Positions 53,970-63,753 are shown, counted from the first letter of the stretch. The stretch: DNA of 64,000 nucleotides from Pseudomonas chlororaphis (GCF_003731765.1 NZ_MOAL01000001.1:740064-804063); one strand, 5' to 3'. Translations and numbers: made by a program. The notes: generated by a model not told the origin, from the sequence alone.

Positions 53970-54385
53970 GGGGTAACTCCTTGAGTGAACAGATCGATAA
54001 GTCGCTGTGTGCAACGCCGGGCAATTACTGCGAGTGCCTAGCCAGATAAGTCAGACGAAGGCAGCGGATAAATCGCCACTTCGTGATGGATATTAGGCTG
54101 CGCTGAGTGCTTCGAACAGTCTTCAGGCTTGTTGCGGCCTGCGCGATCCCTGGTTGTTTGGTCCCTAGAGCGGTTACCAAAGTGCTGAGATAGAGCGCCT
54201 GATTAAACTGTATTGGTCGAGTTTGTAATTATTAAAATTGTACCTGTCTGGCCTTTTAACGCGATATTCCACATTACCCTGTCCCTGAAACGACAAAACC
54301 CGTCGCGGTTTCCGGCGACGGGTTTTGTTTATGCAATTCGGGGTGCTGGCGGTGGACCCGGTGGGTCAGAGCCAGCGACGCTAAC
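53970..54385. other. Gene-free region between DUF2388 and DUF1127 genes
   Basis: These 416 bases hold the promoter of the DUF2388 operon and, at their right end, the DUF1127 terminator. The section 54190-54270 is AT-rich (TTGTAATTATTAAAATTG), the most AT-rich patch nearby. I see no coding frame and no tRNA-like fold. Confidence 0.45.
54295..54330. terminator. Bidirectional intrinsic terminator
   Basis: AAAACCCGTCGC (54295-54306) pairs perfectly with GCGACGGGTTTT (54315-54326). The arms end in four A/T pairs and a TTTTGTTT follows on the plus strand, with TTTTGTCGTTT on the minus strand. It lies 56 bases beyond the DUF1127 stop and probably ends that transcript. Confidence 0.85.
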
Positions 54386-54601
54386 TTAGCGCCAGAACGG
54401 CTTGCTCAGCTCTTCGTAGCGTTGTGCTTCGCTAATACCGGCGTCAGCCAGCAGACGCGAATCCAGGCGGGCCAGTTGATGGCGGCTGGAGATGCGGCGC
54501 TGCCACAGCATCAGGTTGGCGAGAACGCGCAGAGGCATGGAAGCCTGGGTTTTTTCAGCTTTGTCTTCGAAGAACAGTTCGGAACTGATTGTACGTTCCA
54601 T
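54386..54601 (-). CDS. DUF1127 small arginine-rich protein
   Basis: The 71-residue protein ends in the DUF1127 core: VLANLMLWQRRISSRHQLARLDSRLLADAGISEAQRYEELSKPFW. Proteins with this helix-loop-helix are short, basic and often stress- or phosphate-regulated; some bind RNA. Start ATG 54601 has GGAAGGA ten bases upstream. Upstream DNA carries a cluster of CTGTAC-type sites (54685-54917), so it may be controlled by a MocR-type regulator encoded elsewhere. Confidence 0.9.
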   Translation of the reverse strand: MERTISSELFFEDKAEKTQASMPLRVLANLMLWQRRISSRHQLARLDSRLLADAGISEAQRYEELSKPFWR

Positions 54602-54920
54602 GGTTAGCATCCTTCCGCTTGTGGCGGGATTAGGTAGTGGTTTAACTGGTGCCCATGATCCTCTCTCGGTGCAAGACTCTGTAGATACAGTTCACCTGTA
54701 TTGTGAGGGACCAGTTAACTGTTAAACCTTGCTGTACTGTTCGAAAATGAGGCAACTGTACTTGTCTGCATCGTTATGGTGCATTTTTAGAGGTTTTCGA
54801 AAAAAGAGGGGGTGTTCCAGAGGGAAAAAGACCGGTACAGCAGTACAGTTTTTTTCATGAGACGTGGGGTTGTGGGTCAGCTGACGAAACTGTGTTTGCG
54901 TCAGCTGCCAACTGTATCAA
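54602..54920. promoter_or_regulatory. Cluster of CTGTAC/GTACAG sites upstream of the DUF1127 gene
   Basis: The region holds ATACAG-TTCAC-CTGTAT (54685-54701, a perfect palindrome), CTGTAC at 54732-54737 and 54756-54761 (24 bases apart, same orientation), GTACAG at 54835-54840 and 54843-54848, and CTGTAT at 54912-54917 just before the CoA-transferase stop. CTGTAC-like words are typical targets of MocR/GntR-PLP regulators. The nearest sites lie 84 bases from the DUF1127 start. Confidence 0.6.
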
Positions 54921-56414
54921 TTACACGGCGAGCATTTTCCCGGTTTCTTCCAGGTTGATGTGCCAGCTCAGTGCGTCACGCAGGATGTGCGGCGTGTGAC
55001 CGCCCAATGCGCAGGCCTGGGTGAAGTAGTCGTTGAGCGCTTGGCGATAGGACGGGTGCACGCAGTTATCGATGATCACTCGGGCCCGCTCCCGCGGCGC
55101 CAGGCCACGCAGGTCGGCCAGGCCGACCTCAGTCACGAGGATGTCGACATCGTGTTCGGTGTGGTCGACGTGGCTGACCATCGGCACCACGCTGGAAATC
55201 GCCCCGCCCTTGGCAATCGACTTGGTGACGAAGATCGCCAGGTGCGCGTTACGCGCGAAGTCGCCCGAGCCCCCGATGCCATTCATCATCCGCGTGCCGC
55301 AGACGTGGGTGGAGTTGACGTTGCCGTAGATATCGAACTCCAGGGCGGTGTTGATGCCGATGATGCCCAGGCGCCGTACCACTTCCGGGTGGTTGGAGAT
55401 TTCCTGCGGACGCAGCACCAGTTTGTCTTTATAGCGCTCCAGGTTGCCGAACACATCGGCATTGCGCCGGCTCGACAGGGTGATGGAGCTGCCCGAGGCA
55501 AAGCTCAGCTTGCCGGCGTCGATCAGGTCGAAGGTGGAGTCCTGCAGTACTTCGGAGTACATGGTCAGGTCTTCGAACGGTGAGTCGATCAGGCCGCACA
55601 TCACCGCATTGGCAATGTTGCCGATGCCGGCCTGCAGCGGGCCGAGCTTGTTGGTCATGCGCCCGGCGTCCACTTCCTGCTTGAGAAAGTCGATCAGGTG
55701 ATTGGCGATGCCTTGGGTTTCGCTGTCCGGGGTGGAGACGGTGGACGGCGAGTCAGGCTGGTTGGTGATGACGATGGCGACGATCTTTTCCGCCGGGATC
55801 GGGATGGCGGTGCTGCCGATACGGTCGTCGACCTTGACCAGTGGAATCGGCGTGCGCGTCGGCCGGTAGGTCGGAATATAGATGTCGTGCAGGCCTTCGA
55901 GGTTGGGGTTGTGGGCCAGATTGATCTCCACGATTACCTGCTTGGCGAAGATTGCGAAGCTGGCCGAGTTGCCCACCGAGGTGGTCGGCACGATATGGCC
56001 TTGCTCGGTGATGGCGACGGCTTCGATGACGGCGATGTCCGGCAGCTTGAGTTGCTGATTGCGCAGTTGCTCGACGGTTTCCGACAAGTGCTGGTCGATA
56101 AACATCACTTCGCCGGCGTTGATTGCCTTGCGCAGGGTGCTGTCCACCTGGAACGGCATGCGGCGGGCCAGGACGCCGGCTTCGGTGAGCTGTTTGTCGA
56201 GGTCGTTGCCCAGACTGGCGCCGGTCATCAGGCTGATTTTAAGGGGGGTTACCTTGGCGCGTTCGGCCAATGCATGGGGCACGGCCTTGGCCTCGCCAGC
56301 TCGGGTAAAGCCGCTCATGCCGACGGTCATGCCGTCCTCGATCAGAGCGGCAGCGTCGGCGGCGCTCATCACCTTATCCAACAACGAAGGCAAGCGGATA
56401 CGATCACGGTACAT
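54921..56414 (-). CDS. Succinyl-CoA:acetate CoA-transferase / acetyl-CoA hydrolase family
   Basis: The 497-residue enzyme begins RIRLPSLLDKVMSAADAAALIEDGMTVGMSGFTRAGEAKAVP and ends with DALSWHINLEETG. The catalytic glutamate should be in LTMYSEVLQDSTFDL, and the CoA-binding GIGGSGDFARNA motif is present. Family members move CoA between acetate and succinate, or hydrolyse acetyl-CoA; chain length and motifs favour the transferase. It is monocistronic, with no terminator visible immediately downstream except the CTGTAC region. Confidence 0.92.
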   Translation of the reverse strand: MYRDRIRLPSLLDKVMSAADAAALIEDGMTVGMSGFTRAGEAKAVPHALAERAKVTPLKISLMTGASLGNDLDKQLTEAGVLARRMPFQVDSTLRKAINAGEVMFIDQHLSETVEQLRNQQLKLPDIAVIEAVAITEQGHIVPTTSVGNSASFAIFAKQVIVEINLAHNPNLEGLHDIYIPTYRPTRTPIPLVKVDDRIGSTAIPIPAEKIVAIVITNQPDSPSTVSTPDSETQGIANHLIDFLKQEVDAGRMTNKLGPLQAGIGNIANAVMCGLIDSPFEDLTMYSEVLQDSTFDLIDAGKLSFASGSSITLSSRRNADVFGNLERYKDKLVLRPQEISNHPEVVRRLGIIGINTALEFDIYGNVNSTHVCGTRMMNGIGGSGDFARNAHLAIFVTKSIAKGGAISSVVPMVSHVDHTEHDVDILVTEVGLADLRGLAPRERARVIIDNCVHPSYRQALNDYFTQACALGGHTPHILRDALSWHINLEETGKMLAV

Positions 56415-56537
56415 GGATTGTTATCTCGGGCAACGGAAGCAAGATGCGCAGTCTAGTGATTTCAAAAAATTTCGCCCCGCTACCATGGTCGAATGAAAGG
56501 CCCTGATTTAGAGCCTTTGGTCGGGTTTGTGAGGGAA

Positions 56538-56574
56538 ATAAAAAACCCCAGCCTACTCAAGGCCGGGGTTTGGG
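56538..56574 (-). terminator. Intrinsic terminator of the pnt operon
   Basis: On the minus strand AAACCCCGGCC pairs with the GGCTGGGGTTT arm (one mismatch), followed by six Ts. It lies about 20 bases beyond the pntB stop. Confidence 0.88.
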
Positions 56575-56594
56575 GTATTGCCGTGGAGCAGGGT

Positions 56595-58031
56595 TTATTC
56601 GACGGCCTTGACCATATCTTCGATGACCTTCTTCGCATCGCCGAAGACCATCATGGTCTTGTCCAGGTAGAACAGTTCGTTGTCCAGGCCGGCATAGCCG
56701 CTGGCCATGGAGCGCTTGTTGACGATGATGGTCTTGGCCTTGAACGCTTCGAGGATCGGCATGCCGGCAATCGGCGATTTCGGATCGTTCTTGGCGGCCG
56801 GGTTGACCACGTCGTTGGCGCCCAACACCAGCACCACGTCGGCTTGGCCGAACTCGGAGTTGATGTCTTCCATCTCGAACACCTGGTCGTAAGGCACCTC
56901 GGCCTCGGCCAGCAGCACGTTCATGTGCCCGGGCATGCGCCCTGCCACCGGGTGGATCGCGTACTTCACGGTCACGCCACGATGGGTCAGCTTCTCGGTC
57001 AGCTCTTTCAGCGCATGCTGCGCCCGCGCAACCGCCAAGCCATAGCCCGGGACGATGATCACGGTGTCGGCGTTGGTCAGCAGGAAGGTTGCGTCGTCAG
57101 CCGAGCCGGATTTCACCGGGCGTGCTTCTTTCGAGCCTGCCGGGCCGGCCGCGTCGGCGCTGTTGCCGAAACCACCGAGCAGTACATTAAAGAAGGAACG
57201 ATTCATCGCCTTGCACATGATGTACGAGAGGATCGCGCCGCTTGAGCCCACCAACGAACCGGCGATGATCAGCATCGAGTTGTTCAGCGAAAAACCGATA
57301 CCCGCCGCTGCCCAGCCGGAGTAGCTGTTGAGCATCGACACCACCACCGGCATATCGGCACCGCCGATCGGGATGATGATCAGCACGCCCAACACAAAGG
57401 CCAGGGCCAGCATCAAGGCGAAGGCGCTGAGGTTGCCGGTGAACATGAAGACCAGGCCCAGGCCCAGTGTGGCCAGGCCGAGCACCAGGTTCAGCTTGTG
57501 CTGGCCACCGAACTGTACCGGTGCGCCCTGGAACAGGCGGAACTTGTACTTGCCCGAGAGCTTGCCGAAGGCGATCACCGAACCGGAGAAGGTGATTGCA
57601 CCGATGGCCGCGCCAAGGAACAGCTCCAGACGGTTACCGGCCGGAATCGAGTCGCCCAGCTGTTTGACGATGCCCAGGGACTGGGGCTCTACCACAGCAG
57701 CAATGGCGATAAACACCGCTGCCAGGCCGATCATACTGTGCATGAACGCCACCAGCTCCGGCATCTTGGTCATCTCGACCCGCTTGGCCATGATCGAACC
57801 GGCAGTGCCGCCGATCAGCAGACCGACAATCACGTAACCAATGCCCGCAGTGGCGAGTTCAGCGCCCAGCTTATAGATGAGGCCGACGGTGGTGAGCACC
57901 GCCAAGGCCATGCCGAGCATGCCGAACAGGTTGCCGCGACGCGAGGTGGTCGGGTGCGACAGGCCCTTGAGGGCCTGGATAAAGCAGATCGACGCGATCA
58001 GGTAGAGCGTCGTTACCAGGTTCATGCTCAT
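56595..58031 (-). CDS. pntB: PntB, NAD(P) transhydrogenase subunit beta
   Basis: The 478-residue protein has about eight membrane helices (1-270) followed by the NADP-binding domain III, with VIIVPGYGLAVARAQHALKEL and GANDVVNPAAKND. It completes the proton-pumping transhydrogenase that transfers hydride between NADH and NADP+. The start ATG 58031 overlaps the pntAb stop by one base (TAATG). It is the last gene of the operon. Confidence 0.96.
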   Translation of the reverse strand: MSMNLVTTLYLIASICFIQALKGLSHPTTSRRGNLFGMLGMALAVLTTVGLIYKLGAELATAGIGYVIVGLLIGGTAGSIMAKRVEMTKMPELVAFMHSMIGLAAVFIAIAAVVEPQSLGIVKQLGDSIPAGNRLELFLGAAIGAITFSGSVIAFGKLSGKYKFRLFQGAPVQFGGQHKLNLVLGLATLGLGLVFMFTGNLSAFALMLALAFVLGVLIIIPIGGADMPVVVSMLNSYSGWAAAGIGFSLNNSMLIIAGSLVGSSGAILSYIMCKAMNRSFFNVLLGGFGNSADAAGPAGSKEARPVKSGSADDATFLLTNADTVIIVPGYGLAVARAQHALKELTEKLTHRGVTVKYAIHPVAGRMPGHMNVLLAEAEVPYDQVFEMEDINSEFGQADVVLVLGANDVVNPAAKNDPKSPIAGMPILEAFKAKTIIVNKRSMASGYAGLDNELFYLDKTMMVFGDAKKVIEDMVKAVE

Positions 58032-58354
58032 TACTTGGGCGCCTCTTCTTTTACGGCTTTCGGGGCTTTTTTCTTGAACATCTCAAGCATGCGGCGCGTC
58101 ACCAGGAAGCCGCCGAACACGTTGACCGCAGCCAGGGCTACGGCCAGGGTGCCCATGGTCTTGCCCAGTGGTGTGACGGTCAGGGCGGCAGCGAGCATGG
58201 CGCCGACGATCACGATTGCGGAAATGGCGTTGGTCACCGCCATCAATGGTGTGTGCAGTGCGGGGGTAACGTTCCAGACCACGTGGTAACCGACATAAAT
58301 CGCCAGCACGAAGATGATCAGGTTGTAGATACCGGGGGAGATAAGCTCTTCCAT
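58031..58354 (-). CDS. pntAb: PntAb, NAD(P) transhydrogenase alpha-2 membrane subunit
   Basis: The 107-residue protein holds the membrane helices that in E. coli are fused to the PntA catalytic domain: [44 protein letters not shown] and [22 protein letters not shown]. It ends in a lysine/glutamate-rich tail. This split alpha subunit is usual in pseudomonads and alphaproteobacteria. It begins 15 bases after pntAa. Confidence 0.95.
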   Translation of the reverse strand: MEELISPGIYNLIIFVLAIYVGYHVVWNVTPALHTPLMAVTNAISAIVIVGAMLAAALTVTPLGKTMGTLAVALAAVNVFGGFLVTRRMLEMFKKKAPKAVKEEAPK

Positions 58355-58369
58355 CGTCTGATTCCCTGC

Positions 58370-59491
58370 TTAGGCGTTTTTACGGATGACTTGGCCGTCG
58401 CGGCACATCAGGCACGCGGCGACAATGTCGTCTTCTAGGTTGACGTCGAACTGCCCTTCTTTGGTGAAGACCAGCTTCAGGAAGTCCAGCAGGTTGCGCG
58501 CATACAGGGCCGAGGCGTCAGCCGCCACCGCACCGGCCAGGTTGGTCGGGCCGACAATGGTCACGCCATTCTCCACCACGACCTGGTCGGCCACAGTCAG
58601 CGGGCAGTTGCCACCCTGGGCGGCAGCGAGGTCGATGACTACCGAGCCTGGCTTCATTTGCGCAACGGTCTCGGCGCTGAGCAGGGTCGGTGCCTTGCGG
58701 CCTGGAATCAGCGCGGTGGTGATGACGATATCCGCCTGCTTGGCGCGCTCATGCACGGCCAAAGCCTGGCGCTGCATCCAGCTGGATGGCATAGGTCGGG
58801 CGTAACCGCCGACACCGACAGCGCATTCACGCTCTTCGTCAGTCTCGTAAGGCACGTCGACAAACTTGGCCCCCAGGGATTCGATCTGTTCCTTCACCGC
58901 TGGGCGTACGTCCGAGGCTTCGATCACCGCGCCCAGGCGCTTGGCCGTAGCGATGGCCTGCAGCCCGGCCACACCGGCACCCAGAATCAGCACGCGGGCG
59001 GCTTTCACCGTACCGGCGGCGGTCATCAGCATCGGCATGAAGCGTGGGTAGTAGTGGGCTGCCAGCAGCACGGCTTTATAGCCGGCAATGTTGGCCTGGG
59101 ACGACAGCACGTCCAGGCTCTGGGCCCGAGAGGTGCGTGGCGCGGCTTCCAGGGCGAAGGCGGTGATCCCGCGTTCGGCCAGCTTGGCGATGGTTTCATT
59201 GCTGAACGGATTGAGCATGCCCACCAGTACGGTGCCGCTCTTGATCAGCGTCAGTTCGCTGTCGTTGGGGGCGACGACCTTGAGAACCAGCTCCGCGCCG
59301 AAGGCATCGGTGGCGCTGCCAATGGTGGCGCCTGCCGCTTCATAAGCACTGTCGACAACGCTGGCATTGATGCCTGCGCCGCTTTGCACAGTGACCTTAT
59401 GACCCTGGCCGATCAGCTTTTTGATGGTTTCCGGGGTGGCAGCAACCCGTGTTTCACCCGTCTGGGTTTCGAGAGGAACACCAATGTGCAC
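58370..59491 (-). CDS. pntAa: PntAa, NAD(P) transhydrogenase alpha-1 (NAD-binding) subunit
   Basis: The 373-residue soluble protein matches the alanine dehydrogenase/PntA family: MHIGVPLETQTGETRVAATPETIKKLIGQGHKV at the start, and the Rossmann motif LGAGVAGLQAIATAKRLGAVIEASDVRPA in the middle. It binds NAD(H) on the cytosolic face of the transhydrogenase. First gene of pntAa-pntAb-pntB; the 430 bases upstream hold its promoter. Confidence 0.95.
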   Translation of the reverse strand: MHIGVPLETQTGETRVAATPETIKKLIGQGHKVTVQSGAGINASVVDSAYEAAGATIGSATDAFGAELVLKVVAPNDSELTLIKSGTVLVGMLNPFSNETIAKLAERGITAFALEAAPRTSRAQSLDVLSSQANIAGYKAVLLAAHYYPRFMPMLMTAAGTVKAARVLILGAGVAGLQAIATAKRLGAVIEASDVRPAVKEQIESLGAKFVDVPYETDEERECAVGVGGYARPMPSSWMQRQALAVHERAKQADIVITTALIPGRKAPTLLSAETVAQMKPGSVVIDLAAAQGGNCPLTVADQVVVENGVTIVGPTNLAGAVAADASALYARNLLDFLKLVFTKEGQFDVNLEDDIVAACLMCRDGQVIRKNA

Positions 59492-59921
59492 GTCAAATCT
59501 CCTGCTTGATCTTATTGCTTTCGATCTTTCTTAGAAGGCCAGCGCACTGCGGAGGGTGCGACTGGGGCGGCCGATCAGCACGATCCCGCCGAAATCACGG
59601 CGGGGCGCGGCATTTTGCAGGCGAAGTTTGAGCCCTTCAAGAAGTTCTGACGCGTGACGGAAAATTAACTACAAGTCACCCCGTGACCGAATGTCGCAAC
59701 TCCACGGTTGAAGCCCTTGTTTTACTTGGGTTGTAAAGGTTTTCTCTTTGTTTTAAGAAAAATCTCATGAGTGCTGTGAATGTTCTGGCATGAGCCCCAA
59801 ATAAACCCTACAAGCCACGTGGTTAGGCGCTTGTAGGACGATTGTTCTATAGGTCGGTACAGTCTGTCTAAATGCGACAAATAGTTATATCTGTAGTGTC
59901 TTTATTTTGCTGACTACGGGG
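59492..59921. promoter_or_regulatory. Intergenic region upstream of pntAa
   Basis: These 430 bases contain the pnt promoter and the tail of gcdR. Part of it (59740-59910) is AT-rich. A hairpin GCTGAC-TACGGG-GTCAGC (59909-59926) overlaps the gcdR stop codon. It is preceded by a TTTATTTT run on the plus strand. I see no gene here. Confidence 0.4.
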
Positions 59922-60842
59922 TCAGCTTAATGCTGTATCCCTTTGTTCTTCTGGGCTGTAGTGGTGGGCCTGGTGCACCAGCCAGTCGCGAAACGCCCGC
60001 AGTGAGGCTGATTCCACCTTACGCTCCGGAATCATCAGGTAATAAGCCTTGGGACTGGAGAGCCCTTGAGGGTGGGCGATCACCAAGCGCTTTTCCGCCA
60101 ATTCGCGCTGAATCAGGAAGGGTGGAATCAGTGCGATGCCCATGTCGTGCATGGCGGCCTGAGCCAGCATGGAGAATAGCTCGTAACGCGGCCCCGTCAT
60201 GTCCCGTGGAATGTTCAGGTGCTGCGAGCTGAACCATTGCCGCCATGCGTAGGGCCTAGTGGTCTGTTGCAGCAGGGGTTGTTCAGCGATTTCCTCAGCG
60301 CTCAGTTGGCTGTGCTTACCCAGGGTCGCTGGGCTGCAGACCGGCATCGGATTCTCCCCCATCAACCGGTGGGACTGGGTGCCGGGCCAGTCGGCGTCGC
60401 CAAAGTAGATGGCAGCATCGAAGTCGGTGTCGGCAAACAGGAATGGCCGCGTGCGATTAGTGAGGTTGACCGTGACTTCGGGGTGTTGCTGCTGGAAGTC
60501 TTTGAGGCGCGGTAGCAACCATTGGGTGCCGAAGGTCGGTACCACGGCCAGTTCGATGGTATTGGCGCCCTGCTGGCCCATGACGGACAGGGTGTCGCGC
60601 TCTACCGCATCCAGCTGGGTGGCGACACGTCGGCTGTAGGAAAGCCCGGCCTCGGTGAGTTTGACTCCGCGTCGAGAGCGCCGGAACAGCTCCACGCTCA
60701 GGAACTCCTCAAGGCTGGCGATCTGTCGGCAGATGGCCCCTTGGGTGAGTGAAAGCTCCTGGGCGGCCTTGGTGAAGCTTTCATGGCGCGCCGCCGCTTC
60801 AAAGCTGACCAGGGCCGTGGTGCTGGGGATCTTTCGGCGCAT
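59922..60842 (-). CDS. gcdR: GcdR-like LysR regulator of glutarate genes
   Basis: The 306-residue LysR protein has an N-terminal helix-turn-helix (STTALVSFEAAARHESFTKAAQELSLTQGAICRQIASLEEFLSVELF) and a C-terminal effector domain. It is divergent from gcdH, with 157 bases between the starts, which is the usual LysR layout. In pseudomonads GcdR activates gcdHG in response to glutarate. ATG 60842 (MRRKIPSTTAL) with GAGG nine bases upstream is preferred over GTG 60857. Confidence 0.88.
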   Translation of the reverse strand: MRRKIPSTTALVSFEAAARHESFTKAAQELSLTQGAICRQIASLEEFLSVELFRRSRRGVKLTEAGLSYSRRVATQLDAVERDTLSVMGQQGANTIELAVVPTFGTQWLLPRLKDFQQQHPEVTVNLTNRTRPFLFADTDFDAAIYFGDADWPGTQSHRLMGENPMPVCSPATLGKHSQLSAEEIAEQPLLQQTTRPYAWRQWFSSQHLNIPRDMTGPRYELFSMLAQAAMHDMGIALIPPFLIQRELAEKRLVIAHPQGLSSPKAYYLMIPERKVESASLRAFRDWLVHQAHHYSPEEQRDTALS

Positions 60843-60999
60843 GTACGGCAACCTCACTAATCATGGCGGTAATGAAGGGGTGTGTTTATTTCGGAGTGAG
60901 AAATTAGCACAACAGTATGCAAAATCGTCGTTTGTAGTCAGCGTCCATCAAGCCTAGGATCAACCCACGATAGTTGACCTACTTCACGAGGACTCACTC

Positions 61000-62181
61000 A
61001 TGGGCGGCAAAGCAAGCTTCAACTGGATCGATCCCCTTCTGCTGGATCAACAGCTCACTGAAGAAGAGCGCATGGTGCGTGACAGCGCCGAGCAGTTCGC
61101 CCAGGGCAAGCTGGCGCCCCGTGTGCTCGAAGCTTTCCGTCATGAACAGACCGATCCGGCGATCTTCCGTGAGATGGGTGAGATCGGCTTGCTGGGTGCG
61201 ACCATTCCCGAGCAGTACGGCGGCAGTGGCTTGAACTACGTCTGCTACGGTTTGATCGCCCGTGAAGTGGAGCGTGTGGATTCCGGTTATCGCTCGATGA
61301 TGAGTGTGCAGTCTTCCCTGGTCATGGTGCCGATCAATGAATTCGGAACCGAGGCGCAGAAGCAGAAGTACCTGCCGAAACTGGCGTCCGGTGAATGGAT
61401 TGGCTGCTTTGGCCTGACAGAGCCTAACCATGGGTCTGACCCGGGAGCGATGATTACCCGTGCACGCAAGGTGGACGGCGGCTACAGCCTCACCGGCAGT
61501 AAAATGTGGATCACCAACAGCCCGATTGCCGACGTCTTTGTGGTGTGGGCCAAAGATGATGCGGGCGATATCCGTGGCTTTGTCTTGGAGAAAGGCTGGA
61601 AAGGCCTGAGCGCGCCAGCGATTCACGGCAAGGTCGGCCTGCGTGCGTCCATCACTGGTGAAATCGTCATGGATAACGTCTTTGTGCCGGAAGAGAACAT
61701 CTTCCCGGATGTCCGTGGTCTGAAAGGGCCGTTCACCTGCCTGAACTCCGCGCGTTATGGCATCTCCTGGGGTGCCCTGGGTGCCGCCGAGTTCTGCTGG
61801 CACACCGCTCGCCAATACACCTTGGACCGCCAGCAGTTTGGCCGCCCGCTGGCGGCGACTCAGCTGATCCAGAAAAAACTGGCGGATATGCAGACCGAGA
61901 TTACCCTCGCCCTCCAAGGCTGCCTGCGCCTGGGGCGGATGAAGGATGAAGGCACTGCGGCGGTGGAAATCACTTCGATCATGAAGCGCAACTCGTGCGG
62001 CAAGTCCCTGGACATCGCGCGCATGGCTCGCGACATGTTGGGCGGTAACGGCATCTCCGATGAGTTCGGGGTGGCCCGTCATCTGGTGAACCTGGAAGTG
62101 GTCAACACCTATGAAGGGACCCATGACGTTCATGCGCTGATCCTGGGGCGTGCGCAAACCGGTCTCCAGGCGTTCTATTAA
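61000..62181 (+). CDS. gcdH: GcdH, glutaryl-CoA dehydrogenase
   Basis: The 393-residue flavoprotein has the acyl-CoA dehydrogenase core. The substrate-binding segment [15 protein letters not shown] is characteristic of glutaryl-CoA dehydrogenase and the catalytic glutamate lies in [20 protein letters not shown] near the C-terminus. It oxidises and decarboxylates glutaryl-CoA to crotonyl-CoA in lysine and glutarate breakdown, passing electrons to ETF. The next gene starts 14 bases after its stop. Confidence 0.95.
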   Translation: MGGKASFNWIDPLLLDQQLTEEERMVRDSAEQFAQGKLAPRVLEAFRHEQTDPAIFREMGEIGLLGATIPEQYGGSGLNYVCYGLIAREVERVDSGYRSMMSVQSSLVMVPINEFGTEAQKQKYLPKLASGEWIGCFGLTEPNHGSDPGAMITRARKVDGGYSLTGSKMWITNSPIADVFVVWAKDDAGDIRGFVLEKGWKGLSAPAIHGKVGLRASITGEIVMDNVFVPEENIFPDVRGLKGPFTCLNSARYGISWGALGAAEFCWHTARQYTLDRQQFGRPLAATQLIQKKLADMQTEITLALQGCLRLGRMKDEGTAAVEITSIMKRNSCGKSLDIARMARDMLGGNGISDEFGVARHLVNLEVVNTYEGTHDVHALILGRAQTGLQAFY

Positions 62182-62194
62182 TAGGAGAGCGGCC

Positions 62195-63415
62195 ATGGGC
62201 GCGTTATCGCATCTGCGGGTACTGGATTTGTCGCGCGTGCTGGCCGGGCCTTGGGCTGGCCAGATCCTTGCGGACCTTGGGGCGGAGGTGATCAAGGTCG
62301 AGCGTCCGGGCAATGGTGACGATACTCGGGCCTGGGGGCCGCCCTTCCTTAAGAATGCCGAGGGTGAGAACACCACGGAGGCCGCCTATTACTTGTCGGC
62401 CAACCGTAACAAGGAATCGGTAACCATCGACTTCACCCGTCCTGAGGGGCAGCAACTGGTGCGGGAGTTGGCCGCCAAGTCCGACATCCTCATCGAGAAC
62501 TTCAAGGTGGGTGGGCTGGCCGCTTATGGTTTGGATTACGAGTCACTGAAGGCGCTGAACCCACAGCTGATCTATTGCTCGATCACCGGCTTTGGCCAGA
62601 CCGGTCCTTACGCGAAGCGTGCGGGCTACGATTTCATGATCCAGGGTTTGGGTGGGTTAATGAGCCTGACTGGGCGTCCCGAAGGAGATGAGGGGGCCGG
62701 GCCGGTGAAGGTGGGCGTGGCGCTGACCGACATTCTTACGGGGCTCTACTCCACTGTGGCCATCCTGGCAGCGCTGGCTCATCGAGACCATGACGGGGGC
62801 GGCCAGCACATCGACATGGCGTTGCTGGATGTGCAGGTGGCTTGTCTGGCCAACCAGGCGATGAACTACCTGACCACGGGAGTGGCGCCCAAGCGGCTGG
62901 GTAATGCTCATCCGAATATCGTGCCCTATCAGGATTTCCCTACTGCGGACGGCGACTTCATTCTGACCGTGGGCAACGACGGGCAGTTTCGCAAGTTTGC
63001 GGAAGTGGCGGGTCAGCCACAGTGGGCGGACGATCCTCGGTTCGCGACCAATAAGCTGAGGGTGGCCAACCGGGCGCTGTTGATCCCGCTGATCCGCCAG
63101 GCGACCGTGTTCAAGACAACGGCCGAGTGGGTACTCCAGTTGGAGCAGGCGGGTGTGCCATGCGGGCCTATCAATGACCTGGCGCAGATGTTTGCTGATC
63201 CCCAAGTGAAGGCACGTGGGCTGGCAATCGAACTGCCTCATGCACTGGGAGGGACGGTGCCCCAGGTGGCGAGCCCGATTCGCCTCTCCGAGACGCCGGT
63301 TGAGTATCGTCATGCTCCCCCTTTATTGGGTGAGCACACTGAAGAGGTGTTGCGACGGGTCTTGGGGTTAGAGGTGGGCGCGGTGAGTGCTTTGAGGGAG
63401 TCCGGCGTGTTGTGA
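62195..63415 (+). CDS. gcdG: GcdG-like CaiB/BaiF (class III) CoA-transferase
   Basis: The 406-residue protein has the class III CoA-transferase core: LSHLRVLDLSRVLAGPWAGQILADLGAEVIKVERPG at the start, and the catalytic aspartate likely in HIDMALLDVQVA. It would attach CoA to glutarate, using succinyl-CoA or another donor, to feed GcdH. ATG 62195 has AGGAGAG about eight bases upstream; a longer frame overlapping gcdH has no such site. It is the last gene before the rRNA promoters. Confidence 0.92.
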   Translation: MGALSHLRVLDLSRVLAGPWAGQILADLGAEVIKVERPGNGDDTRAWGPPFLKNAEGENTTEAAYYLSANRNKESVTIDFTRPEGQQLVRELAAKSDILIENFKVGGLAAYGLDYESLKALNPQLIYCSITGFGQTGPYAKRAGYDFMIQGLGGLMSLTGRPEGDEGAGPVKVGVALTDILTGLYSTVAILAALAHRDHDGGGQHIDMALLDVQVACLANQAMNYLTTGVAPKRLGNAHPNIVPYQDFPTADGDFILTVGNDGQFRKFAEVAGQPQWADDPRFATNKLRVANRALLIPLIRQATVFKTTAEWVLQLEQAGVPCGPINDLAQMFADPQVKARGLAIELPHALGGTVPQVASPIRLSETPVEYRHAPPLLGEHTEEVLRRVLGLEVGAVSALRESGVL

Positions 63416-63421
63416 GTCGCG

Positions 63422-63510
63422 CTTCTATATAGAAGGTGTTCCGGTCCTTCTATATAGAGGGCGGTGAAAGCACTCCTTTAGGGGTGTTTTTGAGTTTCTT
63501 CATAGAAACT
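63422..63510. repeat. Short palindromes between gcdG and the rRNA promoters
   Basis: TTCTATATAGA occurs twice 25 bases apart (63423-63433, 63448-63458), the first inside the perfect 14-base palindrome CTTCTATATAGAAG. A third inverted repeat, AGTTTC-TTCATA-GAAACT, is at 63493-63510. They begin 7 bases after the gcdG stop and end 12 bases before the first rRNA -35 box. Confidence 0.65.
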
Positions 63511-63522
63511 TTGAATTAAGGG

Positions 63523-63550
63523 TTGACGGCAGATTCTATGGGCCTATAAT
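63523..63550 (+). promoter_or_regulatory. rRNA operon promoter P1
   Basis: TTGACG (63523-63528) and a perfect TATAAT (63545-63550) are separated by 16 bases, and a GC-rich discriminator (TCGCCCC) follows. That layout is typical of strong, stringently controlled rrn promoters. Confidence 0.88.
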
Positions 63551-63725
63551 TCGCCCCACTTCCGGCGCAGTCGAAACGGAAAACTCCTTGAGGTTCAACG
63601 AGTTACGCAGTTTTCGACAGCGACTTGCTTCAGTTCATCGAAGCCCAGAAGGAGTTGGTAGAGCGGTTTAGTTAGGCTCTATTAACGTTTCGATCTTCTC
63701 GGTCGAAAGCGGAGAAAAAGAGGTG

Positions 63726-63753
63726 TTGACAGCAGCGTGCAACGCTGTAGAAT
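63726..63753 (+). promoter_or_regulatory. rRNA operon promoter P2
   Basis: A perfect TTGACA (63726-63731) and TAGAAT (63748-63753) are spaced 16 bases apart, followed by TCGCCTCCC. The spacer contains the AGCAGCGTGCAACGCTG near-palindrome. Confidence 0.88.
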
